Of a stretch of 64,000 nt of DNA, positions 27,053-34,120 are shown in pieces. Both the position numbers and the translations under genes were made by a program. The stretch's first letter is position 1, and every line of letters begins with the position of its first letter. The stretch covers positions 1 through 64,000 of the forward strand of contig CAZMLE010000005.1 in the NCBI GenBank assembly GCA_964567045.1, given 5' to 3'. Source of the DNA: JAFNGF01 sp964567045. GTDB taxonomy: Bacteria; Planctomycetota; Phycisphaerae; Sedimentisphaerales; Anaerobacaceae. The notes beneath the pieces are model-generated. The model worked only from the letters and a program-made list of their open reading frames with translations. It searched no databases and was not told where the DNA came from.

Positions 27053-27434
27053 GCCACAGAGGGCGCAGAGAATTCAATACTATTTAACCACGGATTACGC
27101 GGATTTTTAGAGTTGGCGAGAATTGCGGGTTTGGGTGCCTCGCCAGCACGCTTTTGGCTTAGGTGCATTGGTCGCAACTTAGGGCGAGAGAGCTGCCGTT
27201 GAATCAATTGGTTTAGCCGCGGATTTACACTGATTTCGATTAGTGTGAATTAAATCTTGCAGTTTTTGACCAAAAGTGTATAATTTCAAACCAGCTAACA
27301 TCGGGGGCTGACAACAAGGGCGGCGAGTTAACTGATTATTGGTATTCCGCCGAAGGCGAGAGATTAACACCCTGATGGTGGTTTTGTAAAAGAAAGCATT
27401 TACCTTTATTGTACATTTTTTGGAGACCGCAGAA
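27053..27434. other. Non-coding spacer with decayed repeat units
   Basis: No convincing gene in 382 bases. Two related tracts are visible, ACCACGGATTACGCGGATTT near 27089 and AGCCGCGGATTTACACTGAT near 27215, which look like diverged copies of one unit. The composition becomes AT-rich towards the cyclase gene. A GGAG ribosome site lies at 27422-27425. Confidence 0.5.
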
Positions 27435-28394
27435 ATGCACAGAAACTTAAGAAAGCTTTTGGAGATCGCTGAGGGTGTTTCTGAATTCATTATTGCTGTA
27501 AATGTTGACATAAGGGGCTTTTCAGAATTCAGTCGGCAGGTTGAGTCACCTGATGCTGCAATGTATGTTAAGCGAGTATATATAAGACTTGTTGATGATT
27601 ATTTAACAGGTGCATCTTTTTTTAAGCCTATGGGTGACGGTTTGCTTCTGACATTTCCGTATAACGAAAATAATTTAAAGGAGGTCGTGATAAGTACTAT
27701 TAATAAGTCTTGGAAAGTAATAAACAATTTTGGAAAAATATGTGAAAAGGACCCGATGATCAATTTCCAGGTTCCGCAACATGTCGGCATTGGAATAGCA
27801 AGAGGAACAGCTTGTCGTATTGTCGCAGGCAAAAAAATATTGGATTATTCAGGTCACGTTTTGAATTTAGCATCCCGCTTGATGGACATAGCACGACCAA
27901 GCGGAATCGTATTCTCAGATTCATTTGGTGCAGATTTATTAGATGCCACTGAGATCGGTAAATTTGCAAAAGGAAACGTGTACCTCAAAGGAATCGCTGA
28001 GGATAAGCCAATACCCATTTACTATAGCAAAGGAATTACCAAAATTTCGGCGATGCACAAGGCGCCTTTAAATAAGATTGCCTGGAAAACAATCAAAGTG
28101 GAGAAAAAACTTTCCGAGTTTTCAAAGCTCGGCACTATGTATTATTCTCTCTCAGAAAGACCGACTGACCCCGACGAAATTCTTGTGGACGTCAATTATC
28201 CACGTTTAAGCAAGGGAAGGAGAGTGCCAGGTGTGTCTGCCGTATTTAATCCTGAATTTAAGTACGAAACAAAAGGGGGTGAGCATAATGTTGCTTTAAG
28301 CATGGAGGGCATTGCAAACCAAGCAAAAAAGGATGGTGTAAAAGACGCATGGAAAATACATATGATCATTAAATATCCTGTTCGAGCAAAATGA
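27435..28394 (+). CDS. Class III nucleotidyl cyclase-like protein with unidentified C-terminal domain
   Basis: A 319-residue protein that is AT-rich compared with its neighbours. Residues about 15-185 form a class III cyclase domain. The two metal Asp residues are in NVDIRGFSEFS and MGDGLLLTF, and the transition-state Asn and Arg are in NLASRLMD, so it may be active. The last ~115 residues are a separate domain I do not recognise for certain; it could be an AGS-C-like sensor, as in cyclases of nucleotide-signalled defence. There is no membrane helix. I chose ATG 27435 (TGGAG 9 bases upstream) over TTG 27420. Substrate base (ATP, GTP, or a pyrimidine as in Pycsar) cannot be read. No effector gene lies beside it. 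Confidence 0.68.
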   Translation: MHRNLRKLLEIAEGVSEFIIAVNVDIRGFSEFSRQVESPDAAMYVKRVYIRLVDDYLTGASFFKPMGDGLLLTFPYNENNLKEVVISTINKSWKVINNFGKICEKDPMINFQVPQHVGIGIARGTACRIVAGKKILDYSGHVLNLASRLMDIARPSGIVFSDSFGADLLDATEIGKFAKGNVYLKGIAEDKPIPIYYSKGITKISAMHKAPLNKIAWKTIKVEKKLSEFSKLGTMYYSLSERPTDPDEILVDVNYPRLSKGRRVPGVSAVFNPEFKYETKGGEHNVALSMEGIANQAKKDGVKDAWKIHMIIKYPVRAK

Positions 28395-28453
28395 CCCCTA
28401 ACAACGAAACAACTCAACTTCGGCGGGAAAAGCTAATTTCCCCTCAAAATCAG

Positions 28454-28484
28454 TTGACTGTGGGTTTACAAACGTCAATTTTTT
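28454..28484 (+). terminator. Terminator-like hairpin after the cyclase gene
   Basis: TTGAC (28454-28458) and GTCAA (28474-28478) enclose an inner GTTT/AAAC pair, followed by a run of T. It lies 60 bases after the cyclase stop. Confidence 0.45.
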
Positions 28485-28523
28485 ACTTTCTTATTTTCTT
28501 GAAAGTTCTTACCGGGATAACTT

Positions 28524-28667
28524 ATGACAAAAAACAGTTTATACTGCGATGACAATTTAGAAGTATTCGCTACTATGCAAGCCGAAAGCATCGACCTTAT
28601 CTATATTGACCCGCCTTTCAAGAGCGACCAAGACTACAACGTGCTTTTTGCTGAACTGGAGCGGTGA
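28524..28667 (+). pseudogene. N-terminal fragment of a site-specific adenine DNA methyltransferase
   Basis: A 47-codon frame from ATG 28524 encodes a protein start with LYCDDNLEVFATM and SIDLIYIDPPFKSDQDYN. DPPF is the catalytic motif IV of adenine-N6 methyltransferases, and the surrounding residues match the start of type III Mod-like enzymes of several hundred residues. The frame stops at TGA 28665 soon after the motif and nothing downstream continues it. It is therefore a truncated remnant. A strong terminator follows within 30 bases. The break coincides with the start of the repeat-rich unit at 28.7 kb, so insertion of that unit may have cut the gene. Confidence 0.7.
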
Positions 28668-28696
28668 GGTCAGGGGGTGGCAAAAACACGTGGGCG

Positions 28697-28731
28697 GGCC
28701 AAAAAAGGTGCATTTTTGGGCCGTTTTTTTT
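28697..28731 (+). terminator. Strong rho-independent-like terminator
   Basis: GGCC plus an A run (28697-28706) pairs with a T run plus GGGCC (28713-28722), with one bulge, followed by GTTTTTTTT. The -35 box of the predicted promoter starts 2 bases later. Confidence 0.65.
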
Positions 28732-28732
28732 G

Positions 28733-28761
28733 TTGACTTTTGTTTGGAAATATGTTAAAAT
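28733..28761 (+). promoter_or_regulatory. Near-consensus sigma-70 promoter of the hairpin RNA
   Basis: TTGACT (28733-28738), exactly 17 bases, TAAAAT (28756-28761). One mismatch in each box. A start point about 7 bases downstream would fall at about 28768, at the first base pairs of the first hairpin. Confidence 0.55.
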
Positions 28762-28766
28762 TCCCG

Positions 28767-28902
28767 TATGTTTGCCGCTAAGTAAACATAAACCGCCAGT
28801 AGGCGGAGATAAATAGACATTTCAGATTGCATGTCTTTAAGTGGCTAAGCCACACGGTCTTTAGGGCCAGCAGGCCCAGATTCGTGAAGAAAGGCAATTC
28901 AC
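28767..28902 (+). ncRNA. Candidate structured RNA: six consecutive hairpins
   Basis: Directly after the promoter come six hairpins in about 136 bases: TATGTTT/AAACATA (28767-28773, 28784-28790), CCGCC/GGCGG (28793-28797, 28802-28806), AGACAT/ATGTCT (28815-28820, 28831-28836), GTGGC/GCCAC (28841-28845, 28849-28853), GGGCC/GGCCC (28864-28868, 28873-28877) and GTGAA/TTCAC (28884-28888, 28898-28902). All stems are perfect. CCGC in the first loop (28775-28778) could also pair with GCGG of the second stem, which would allow a switch. No coding frame explains it, and I cannot match it to a known RNA family. It may instead be part of a dispersed repeat. Confidence 0.45.
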
Positions 28903-28905
28903 AAA

Positions 28906-28982
28906 CAGAAGACAGAAAACAGAAGACAGAAGGCAGAGAACAAAGGACGGAGGACAGAAGACAGTAGGCAGAGGACAGAAAA
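28906..28982. repeat. Tandem repeat of 11 purine-rich 7-bp units
   Basis: Eleven consecutive heptamers start at 28906 with the consensus CAGAAGA (variants CAGAAAA, CAGAAGG, CAGAGAA, CAAAGGA, CGGAGGA, CAGTAGG, CAGAGGA). The register is kept without gaps. One strand is almost pure purine. There is no spacer structure, so this is not a CRISPR array. Confidence 0.85.
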
Positions 28983-28989
28983 GAGAATT

Positions 28990-29290
28990 TTGAGAAAAAG
29001 GGAGATTTGGGCTTTTTGGGCAAAAGAAGGCCAATTCTTACAGGCTTTTATGCAAAACAAAGCCAATTTGCGAAAACATCAAATTAACATAAACATATTT
29101 AGCACAAAGGATTATGAGGAGATTGCCCATTTGGAGACTCCGGGAAAACAAACCCAATCAAAGCCAATTTCAAAGGCAAAAAATGCTGTGGCAAAGATAG
29201 AACCCGCGCAGTCTGTGTTATACGCTCTTCTATTGACCGGCTACTCCCCTTTATGCTATCATTCTTGTCAGAAGAAATTGTCAACAGTTG
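28990..29290 (+). repeat. Repeat-like AT-rich tract, apparently non-coding
   Basis: The tract has an open frame whose translation contains MQNKANLRKHQININ and KQTQSKPISKAK. I recall similar Asn/Lys/Gln-rich stretches recurring in planctomycete assemblies as products of dispersed repeats rather than proteins, but I cannot verify that here. There is no ribosome site, and the composition differs from genuine genes nearby. It directly follows the heptamer array, so both may belong to one element together with the hairpin unit. Confidence 0.4.
29233..29262 (+). promoter_or_regulatory. Predicted promoter of the toxin-antitoxin operon
   Basis: TTGACC (29233-29238), 18 bases, TATCAT (29257-29262), 80 bases before the antitoxin start. 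Inferred from consensus only. Confidence 0.38.
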
Positions 29291-29342
29291 GAAAGCCGCG
29301 TAATGAGGCATAATGAATACCGTACCGGGAGGCTGAACGATT

Positions 29343-29522
29343 ATGAGTATTGTTAAGGAAGAAGCTAAGAAGCTCATTGATAAGCTGCCAGAGCAAGCGA
29401 CCTGGGACGACATTATGTACGAATTTTACGTCAAAAAAAAGTTGGCCATTGCTTTGAAAGCCGCGCAAGAAGGAAACGTTGTTTCCCACAAACAAGTCAA
29501 GAAAAGGCTTCTTTCAAAATGA
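29343..29522 (+). CDS. Antitoxin, addiction module component family
   Basis: A 59-residue acidic-to-basic small protein. It contains AKKLIDKLPEQATWDDIMYEFYV, an Ala-rich middle and SHKQVKKRLLSK. This fits the RelB-like addiction module component family, in which LP-x(4)-TW-DDIMYE is characteristic. It should bind and neutralise the toxin encoded next and repress the operon. The ATGA overlap (29519-29522) couples it to the toxin. A GGGAGG ribosome site lies at about 29327. Confidence 0.8.
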   Translation: MSIVKEEAKKLIDKLPEQATWDDIMYEFYVKKKLAIALKAAQEGNVVSHKQVKKRLLSK

Positions 29523-29827
29523 AGATCGAATGGACTCGGCCAGCCCTGCTGGATTTAGAAAGCATCCGGGATTATATCCGCAGAGACTCAGAATCTTACG
29601 CAACTCGATTCATCGAAAAAATTATTGAAGCAGTGGAAAGCATCAAGAAGTTTCCTAAGATTGGAAGGGCTGTCCCGGAAGCTGAAGAGGAAAGTATTCG
29701 GGAGGTTTTATTGCACAATTACCGGATTATCTATCGTGTAGAAAGTGACCGCATTTTAGTCCTTACGATTATACATGGTGCCCGCGATTTAAGTCAGAGG
29801 AGAACCAAGCCGTGGGATGTTGTCTAA
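29519..29827 (+). CDS. RelE/ParE-family toxin
   Basis: A 102-residue protein. It starts MKIEWTRPALLDLESIRDYI and has FPKIGRAVPE, a central REVLLHNYRIIYRVE strand pair and IIHGARDLSQR near the end, a typical RelE/ParE fold pattern. Such toxins cleave mRNA at the ribosome (RelE) or poison gyrase (ParE); the sequence alone does not decide which. Its TAA stop abuts the stop of the convergent pyruvate kinase gene with no base between, so the module may have been inserted exactly at that gene's end. Confidence 0.85.
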   Translation: MKIEWTRPALLDLESIRDYIRRDSESYATRFIEKIIEAVESIKKFPKIGRAVPEAEEESIREVLLHNYRIIYRVESDRILVLTIIHGARDLSQRRTKPWDVV

Positions 29828-30853
29828 TCACCGCAATTGTGAGATGGCCTTCTCGGTGAACTTGATGATCTCATTCATCATCAGGACAGATTCGTATGGA
29901 TACCGGCCAACCGCAGTTTCAGCCGAAAGCATAACGAAATCGGTGCCATCTATAATGGCATTGGCCACGTCCGCCACTTCGGCTCGTGTCGGCCTGGCGT
30001 GCTCGGTCATGCTTTCCAGCATCTGCGTGGCGGTGATTACGAACTTCCTCGCGCCATTGCATTTCTTGATTATCTGCTTCTGGACGATGGGTACCTCATA
30101 AACAGGAATGGAAATACCCATGTCACCACGCGCAATCATGATTCCGTCGGCTGCATCAATTATTGTGTCTATGTTGTGGATCGCTTGCCTGGTTTCTATT
30201 TTTGCCACTACCCGGCAGGTAGGCAACCTCGGCTTTATCAAGTCCATCGCGCCAAATACGTCATTCTCGTCCCGCACGAACGAAAGAGCGATATAATCGA
30301 CTTTGTGGGCTACGCCAAACTCTATGTCTTCTTGGTCCTTTCCTGTTATCTGTCCAAAAGGTGGCAGGGCGTCAGGGACATTTATGCCTTTTCGCTCTTT
30401 AAGGATCCCGCCCTCCAAAACCTGAGTCTTTATTCTATTGGCTGATGTATGCACGGCTCGCAGGGCGAGATTACCGTCATCGATGTAGATTACCTGTCCC
30501 GGCTTTATCCAATCCAAGCTGCCACTATAATCCAGAGGTATCGTCTTAGGGCCTCGGGCCTCAGGCTCATTGGTGAGCCATACCACCATACGTTTCTTCA
30601 AAGTTCTGGTTTTATCGCTTTTGAATCGTCCTACTCTGATTCGGAAACCCTCCAAGTCCTGCATGATTCGAACACGCCGCCGATACTTCTGATTTACCTT
30701 TCGAATAAGCTCTATCCGCTCAAGGTGCTGTTTCGGGGTGCCGTGCGAGAAATTCAGTCTGACCACATCCAGGCCGGCTGTCACCATCTTCCGCAAGACC
30801 GTATAATCACTGCTGGCAGGTCCTAACGTGGCGATGATCTTTGTTCTGGGCAT
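29828..30853 (-). CDS. pyk: Pyruvate kinase lacking the C-terminal domain
   Basis: A 341-residue protein; normal pyruvate kinases have about 470. The start KIIATLGPASSDYTVLRKMV and VVRLNFSHGT, the B-domain region, KIETRQAIHNIDTIIDAADGIMIARGDMGI and ATQMLESM give a full catalytic barrel. It ends soon after MLSAETAVGRYPYESVLMMNEI, at the point where the C-terminal domain should begin. That domain holds the fructose 1,6-bisphosphate-type effector site and tetramer contacts. The next gene on the other strand ends at the adjacent base. It is either a natural short form or a gene cut by the toxin-antitoxin module. The start lies 1 base after the stop of the nuclease-like gene. Confidence 0.85.
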   Translation of the reverse strand: MPRTKIIATLGPASSDYTVLRKMVTAGLDVVRLNFSHGTPKQHLERIELIRKVNQKYRRRVRIMQDLEGFRIRVGRFKSDKTRTLKKRMVVWLTNEPEARGPKTIPLDYSGSLDWIKPGQVIYIDDGNLALRAVHTSANRIKTQVLEGGILKERKGINVPDALPPFGQITGKDQEDIEFGVAHKVDYIALSFVRDENDVFGAMDLIKPRLPTCRVVAKIETRQAIHNIDTIIDAADGIMIARGDMGISIPVYEVPIVQKQIIKKCNGARKFVITATQMLESMTEHARPTRAEVADVANAIIDGTDFVMLSAETAVGRYPYESVLMMNEIIKFTEKAISQLR

Positions 30854-30854
30854 T

Positions 30855-31493
30855 TTATCCAGATTCCTCTGATGTAAGCAGCAGAGTCGGTTTTTCTCTC
30901 TGCAGCCATTCCGGCAATCGCTCGCGTGACACTTTCTTCCACAAACCTCTTTTCAAGCTTCGCGCGCCTGCCTGCAACTGCTGATACTTGTTGTAGAAAC
31001 TATGATCGAATCGCAAATCTGCATAGGCATAACCTTCAGATAACAGAACCTCATTCAAAAAGCTGCCCTCAGGCAGTTGAACGTAAGCCAACAGTCTGCC
31101 ATATTTGTCTCTGGTGTGATTTGCCTCATCCAGGTATACGACAACTTCTTTGCCAAGCCCCGAATTCTCTGTGAACTCGGCAGCTTCCGGGCCGAAATAC
31201 ATTACGCCGAATTCTTCGCTCTTTGTTTCCGGCGTGTCGACGCCCCACAGCCTTATCCTTGTGTGCTCATCCTGGCCATCAGGAATGCCTACGTCAATAG
31301 TGTCGCCATCTACAACATTTATGACTTTGAAGGTTTTGGCATGGTACTTTTGAAAATCGTGCGCTCTTATTTGCCTATCGGATCTGGGCCGACGTTGCCG
31401 GTAGTAGCTGACCGAGCTGTGGTCAAGCGCAATAAAAACGACCGCCGCCAACAGGCCCAAAACCATCATGCTGTTGCGGCGGCATCTACTCAT
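30855..31493 (-). CDS. Membrane-anchored thermonuclease-like (SNase) protein
   Basis: About 212 residues from the Met of MSRCRRNSMMVLGLL; an upstream in-frame extension crosses a repeat and is unlikely to be coding. One hydrophobic segment (about residues 9-24) should anchor or export it. The SNase fold follows: VVDGDTIDVGIP, RIRLWGVDTPE (catalytic Arg and Glu), and DKYGRLLAYVQL with the second Arg. The C-terminal basic part (SLKRGLWKK) is usual. It should cut nucleic acids outside the membrane. The pyruvate kinase start lies 1 base after its stop. Confidence 0.8.
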   Translation of the reverse strand: MSRCRRNSMMVLGLLAAVVFIALDHSSVSYYRQRRPRSDRQIRAHDFQKYHAKTFKVINVVDGDTIDVGIPDGQDEHTRIRLWGVDTPETKSEEFGVMYFGPEAAEFTENSGLGKEVVVYLDEANHTRDKYGRLLAYVQLPEGSFLNEVLLSEGYAYADLRFDHSFYNKYQQLQAGARSLKRGLWKKVSRERLPEWLQREKPTLLLTSEESG

Positions 31494-31529
31494 CGCATAG
31501 GCGCTATTATGTCCGGCAGCCAATGAGGC

Positions 31530-31605
31530 TCTACCCCCACAAGAGCGGTAGGGTGGGGCTTGCCCCACCACTTCCTTGGCGGTGGGCTAAAGCCCACCCT
31601 ACTCT
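31530..31605. repeat. Compound palindrome with GGTGGG/CCCACC arms
   Basis: TAGGGTGGG near 31549 and CCCACCCTA ending near 31601 enclose a GGGGCTTGCCCC hairpin and GGTGGGCTAAAGCCCACC, a near-perfect palindrome containing GGGCTAAA. It lies between lysC and the nuclease-like gene. The GGGCTAAA core links it to the TTTAGCC family. Confidence 0.55.
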
Positions 31606-32840
31606 GTTTTTTCCCGCTGTTCGGCAGGCTTGTCTAATTCAAAAGCAAGACAAACAGCCTCAAGAGCTTTTTCAGCTTCGTCCTTGTTCACGGCACAACT
31701 GATACGAATTTCGCTGGTGGTAATTGAATCGATGTTGACCTGGGCCTTAGCCAGTGCGCCGAACATTTTTTCTGCCACGCCATAGTGGCTCCGCATGCCT
31801 ACGCCGATCACAGAGACCTCAGCGATGTCATCGCGAATGAACACTCTCTCACAACCAAGCTCGTCTTTGATTTCATCGACAGCCTTTTTGGCAACAGGCA
31901 AATCCGGGATGCCAATCAGAAACGCCAGATTTGCCTTTTCGGGACTAATTCCTGTCTGAATAATATCATTGACCACTACCTTTGCCCCTGCCAGACGGGC
32001 GAAAAGTTTTGCCGCGTTGCCCGGAACGTTATTGATGCCCACCAGGCCTATCTTGGCCATATCTTTCTGTAGAGTTGCTCCTGAAACCACTACGCCTTCC
32101 ATTTGAGGCACCTCATGAGTAATTATTGTCCCTTCTGTTTCGTTCATACTGTTTCTAACGTGGATTTTGACATCGTATTTCTTGCCGAACTGGACCGCTC
32201 GTGGATGCATAACTCCTGCCCCGAAGCTGGCCATTTCCAGCATCTCATCGTAACTAATCAGGTTCATTTTTACGGCATTTTTGAATATTCGCGGGTCGGT
32301 GGTGTAGACTCCATCCACATCGGTGTAGATTTCGCATTCCTGGGCTCCCAAGGCTACTGCCAGCGCTACTGCCGTTGTGTCCGAACCACCTCGACCAAGC
32401 GTGGTGATGTTGCCAAGCTCATCCACGCCCTGAAAGCCTGCGACAATAACGATCTTGCCCTGGTCCAACTGGTTGTGGATCCGCTCGGCGTCGATGCTTT
32501 TTATCCGTGCCTTGGTGTAAATGCTATCGGTGAGCAATCGAATCTGCCCGCCAGTAAAGCTGATAGCATCGTATCCCATTGCATCCAGTACCATAGCAAA
32601 CAGCGAGACCGTCTGTTGCTCGCCGGTACTGAGAAGTTGGTCCATCTCGCGCGTCGGCGGATTGGGATTAAGCTCCAAGGCGTCGGCGACAAGCTCGTCT
32701 GTCTGATGACCGCGTGCCGAAGCTACCACCACAACCTGATAGCCGCTCTTAACCGTCCTGATTACCCGCTCGGCGGCTCTGCGAATCTTTGTCGCGTCAG
32801 CAACCGAAGTACCGCCGAATTTTTGCACAAGTATTGCCAT
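31599..32840 (-). CDS. lysC: Aspartate kinase
   Basis: A 413-residue monofunctional enzyme phosphorylating aspartate, the first step to lysine, threonine and methionine. It has VQKFGGTSVAD at the N-terminus, FTGGQIRLLTD, TTLGRGGSDTTAVALA and EIYTDVDGVYTTDPR. Two ACT domains end the protein (about 265-405), where lysine or threonine would inhibit it. A GGTGG ribosome site precedes ATG 32840. It is the last of hom, apgM-like and lysC, all on the minus strand with short gaps, which forms a threonine-pathway operon. Confidence 0.95.
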   Translation of the reverse strand: MAILVQKFGGTSVADATKIRRAAERVIRTVKSGYQVVVVASARGHQTDELVADALELNPNPPTREMDQLLSTGEQQTVSLFAMVLDAMGYDAISFTGGQIRLLTDSIYTKARIKSIDAERIHNQLDQGKIVIVAGFQGVDELGNITTLGRGGSDTTAVALAVALGAQECEIYTDVDGVYTTDPRIFKNAVKMNLISYDEMLEMASFGAGVMHPRAVQFGKKYDVKIHVRNSMNETEGTIITHEVPQMEGVVVSGATLQKDMAKIGLVGINNVPGNAAKLFARLAGAKVVVNDIIQTGISPEKANLAFLIGIPDLPVAKKAVDEIKDELGCERVFIRDDIAEVSVIGVGMRSHYGVAEKMFGALAKAQVNIDSITTSEIRISCAVNKDEAEKALEAVCLAFELDKPAEQREKTE

Positions 32841-32907
32841 CGTTTATCCACCAAAATTTGACCTTCCTGTATCAATAGAATAAATTCGGCCTCAAGCGCA
32901 AATTTCT

Positions 32908-34095
32908 TTAGGTTTTTAGGAAATACTCCATCAATTCAAAGCCATTGTCTATCCGAAATCCTGACCTGGCGGCGTTCGCTTCACTAAAAGGCAGACTCAC
33001 AACGCGACTGATATTGTGGCCAGCCATAGCAAATGGAACCGGCTCAGGCGAGTGAGAGCCATTTCGCACCGGCGTTGGATGGTCGGGCATCAGCAGTATT
33101 CGCCAGTTTTGGTGATTCTTAAGCGCTTCGAGGACCGGCCCAACAATGTGTTTGTCAATCTGCTCGATGGCCTTCTTCTTCATTTCCGCGTTGCCGCTAT
33201 GAGAGGCCTCATCAGGTGCTTCTATATGGATAAAAACAAGGTCGTATTGCTCCAGCGCCTTTATCGCCGCAGAGGCCTTGCCTCGGTAGTTCGTATCGAC
33301 AAACCCGGTGGCACCGGGCACCTCTATCAGGTCAAAGCCGACAAGTTTTGCCAGCCCTCTTACAAGGTCAACAGCGGTGATAGCCGCGCCGCGGATTCCA
33401 AAGCGCTTCTGGAAGCTCTCCAGCCAGGCGGTTTTACCCTGTCCCCATAGCCAGATGGAGCTAACCTGATTTTCGCCAAGGTCCTTTCTGACTTTATTGA
33501 TGTCGTGGTCCGTAAAAAGCTGCTGCGAACGAGCCATAAGGTTGATCAGCACGTCGGCGCCTTTGCCGCGGGGCAATATCTTTTCGATTGGCGTGCCTAT
33601 CGAATCGTGCGGCGGATAAGTTCGGACATCGAAATCAAGCCCTTTGAAAACGACCAGATGCCTGTAACTTATGCCCGTATAAAATCGCACCTGTTTATTG
33701 CCGAGGTGCTCTTCCAACTGCTTGATCAATGTTGCCGCCTCTTCGTTGGAAATATGCCCGGCGCTATGGTCGGCCATTTTGCCGTCGGCAATCGTAACCA
33801 GATTGCAGCGAAAGACCCAATCGCTCGGCGTCAATTTGATGTTCCGTGCCACCGCCTCGATTGGTGCGCGTCCGGTGTAATACTGCGATGGGTCGTAGCC
33901 CAGCAGGCTCATCTGGGCCACGTCGCTGCCGGCCTCCATATTCGCAGGGATCGTCCGAACAAGACCACACCTGCCACATTCACTGATCTGGTCCATGTTC
34001 GGCGTCTGGGCCGCTTCAAGAACGGTCTTATTGCCGAATTGCTCCAGCGGCTCATCCGCTGCCCCATCCGGTACTATTATGGCGTATTTAGTCAT
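32908..34095 (-). CDS. apgM: ApgM-family phosphotransferase; candidate homoserine kinase
   Basis: A 395-residue alkaline-phosphatase-superfamily protein of the archaeal-type phosphoglycerate mutase group. It has the metal Asp in IIVPDGAADEP, the Ser of GSDVAQMSLLGYDP, HIEAPDEASHSG and LLMPDHPTPVRNGSHSPEPVPF. A subgroup found next to threonine genes has been proposed as a homoserine kinase replacing ThrB. Here the gene lies directly between hom and lysC, 25 bases after hom, and no thrB is visible. A glycolytic mutase function cannot be excluded, since a pyruvate kinase is encoded further along the same strand. Confidence 0.8.
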   Translation of the reverse strand: MTKYAIIVPDGAADEPLEQFGNKTVLEAAQTPNMDQISECGRCGLVRTIPANMEAGSDVAQMSLLGYDPSQYYTGRAPIEAVARNIKLTPSDWVFRCNLVTIADGKMADHSAGHISNEEAATLIKQLEEHLGNKQVRFYTGISYRHLVVFKGLDFDVRTYPPHDSIGTPIEKILPRGKGADVLINLMARSQQLFTDHDINKVRKDLGENQVSSIWLWGQGKTAWLESFQKRFGIRGAAITAVDLVRGLAKLVGFDLIEVPGATGFVDTNYRGKASAAIKALEQYDLVFIHIEAPDEASHSGNAEMKKKAIEQIDKHIVGPVLEALKNHQNWRILLMPDHPTPVRNGSHSPEPVPFAMAGHNISRVVSLPFSEANAARSGFRIDNGFELMEYFLKT

Positions 34096-34120
34096 ATACT
34101 GCTGGTTTTGCCGTTGAGCT

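Noticed and set aside
27420..27434. TTG start for the cyclase gene
   Set aside because: The TTG lies in the GGAG ribosome site itself; ATG 27435 is correctly spaced.
28733..28902. Cyclic di-GMP (GEMM) riboswitch, suggested by the nearby cyclase
   Set aside because: The characteristic conserved loops and tetraloop receptor were not found, and no gene follows that it could control.
28906..28982. Possible CRISPR-like array
   Set aside because: Units are 7 bases with no spacers and no cas genes nearby.
28778..29023. Minus-strand frame rich in Leu/Ser/Phe
   Set aside because: It is the translation of the heptamer array, not a protein.
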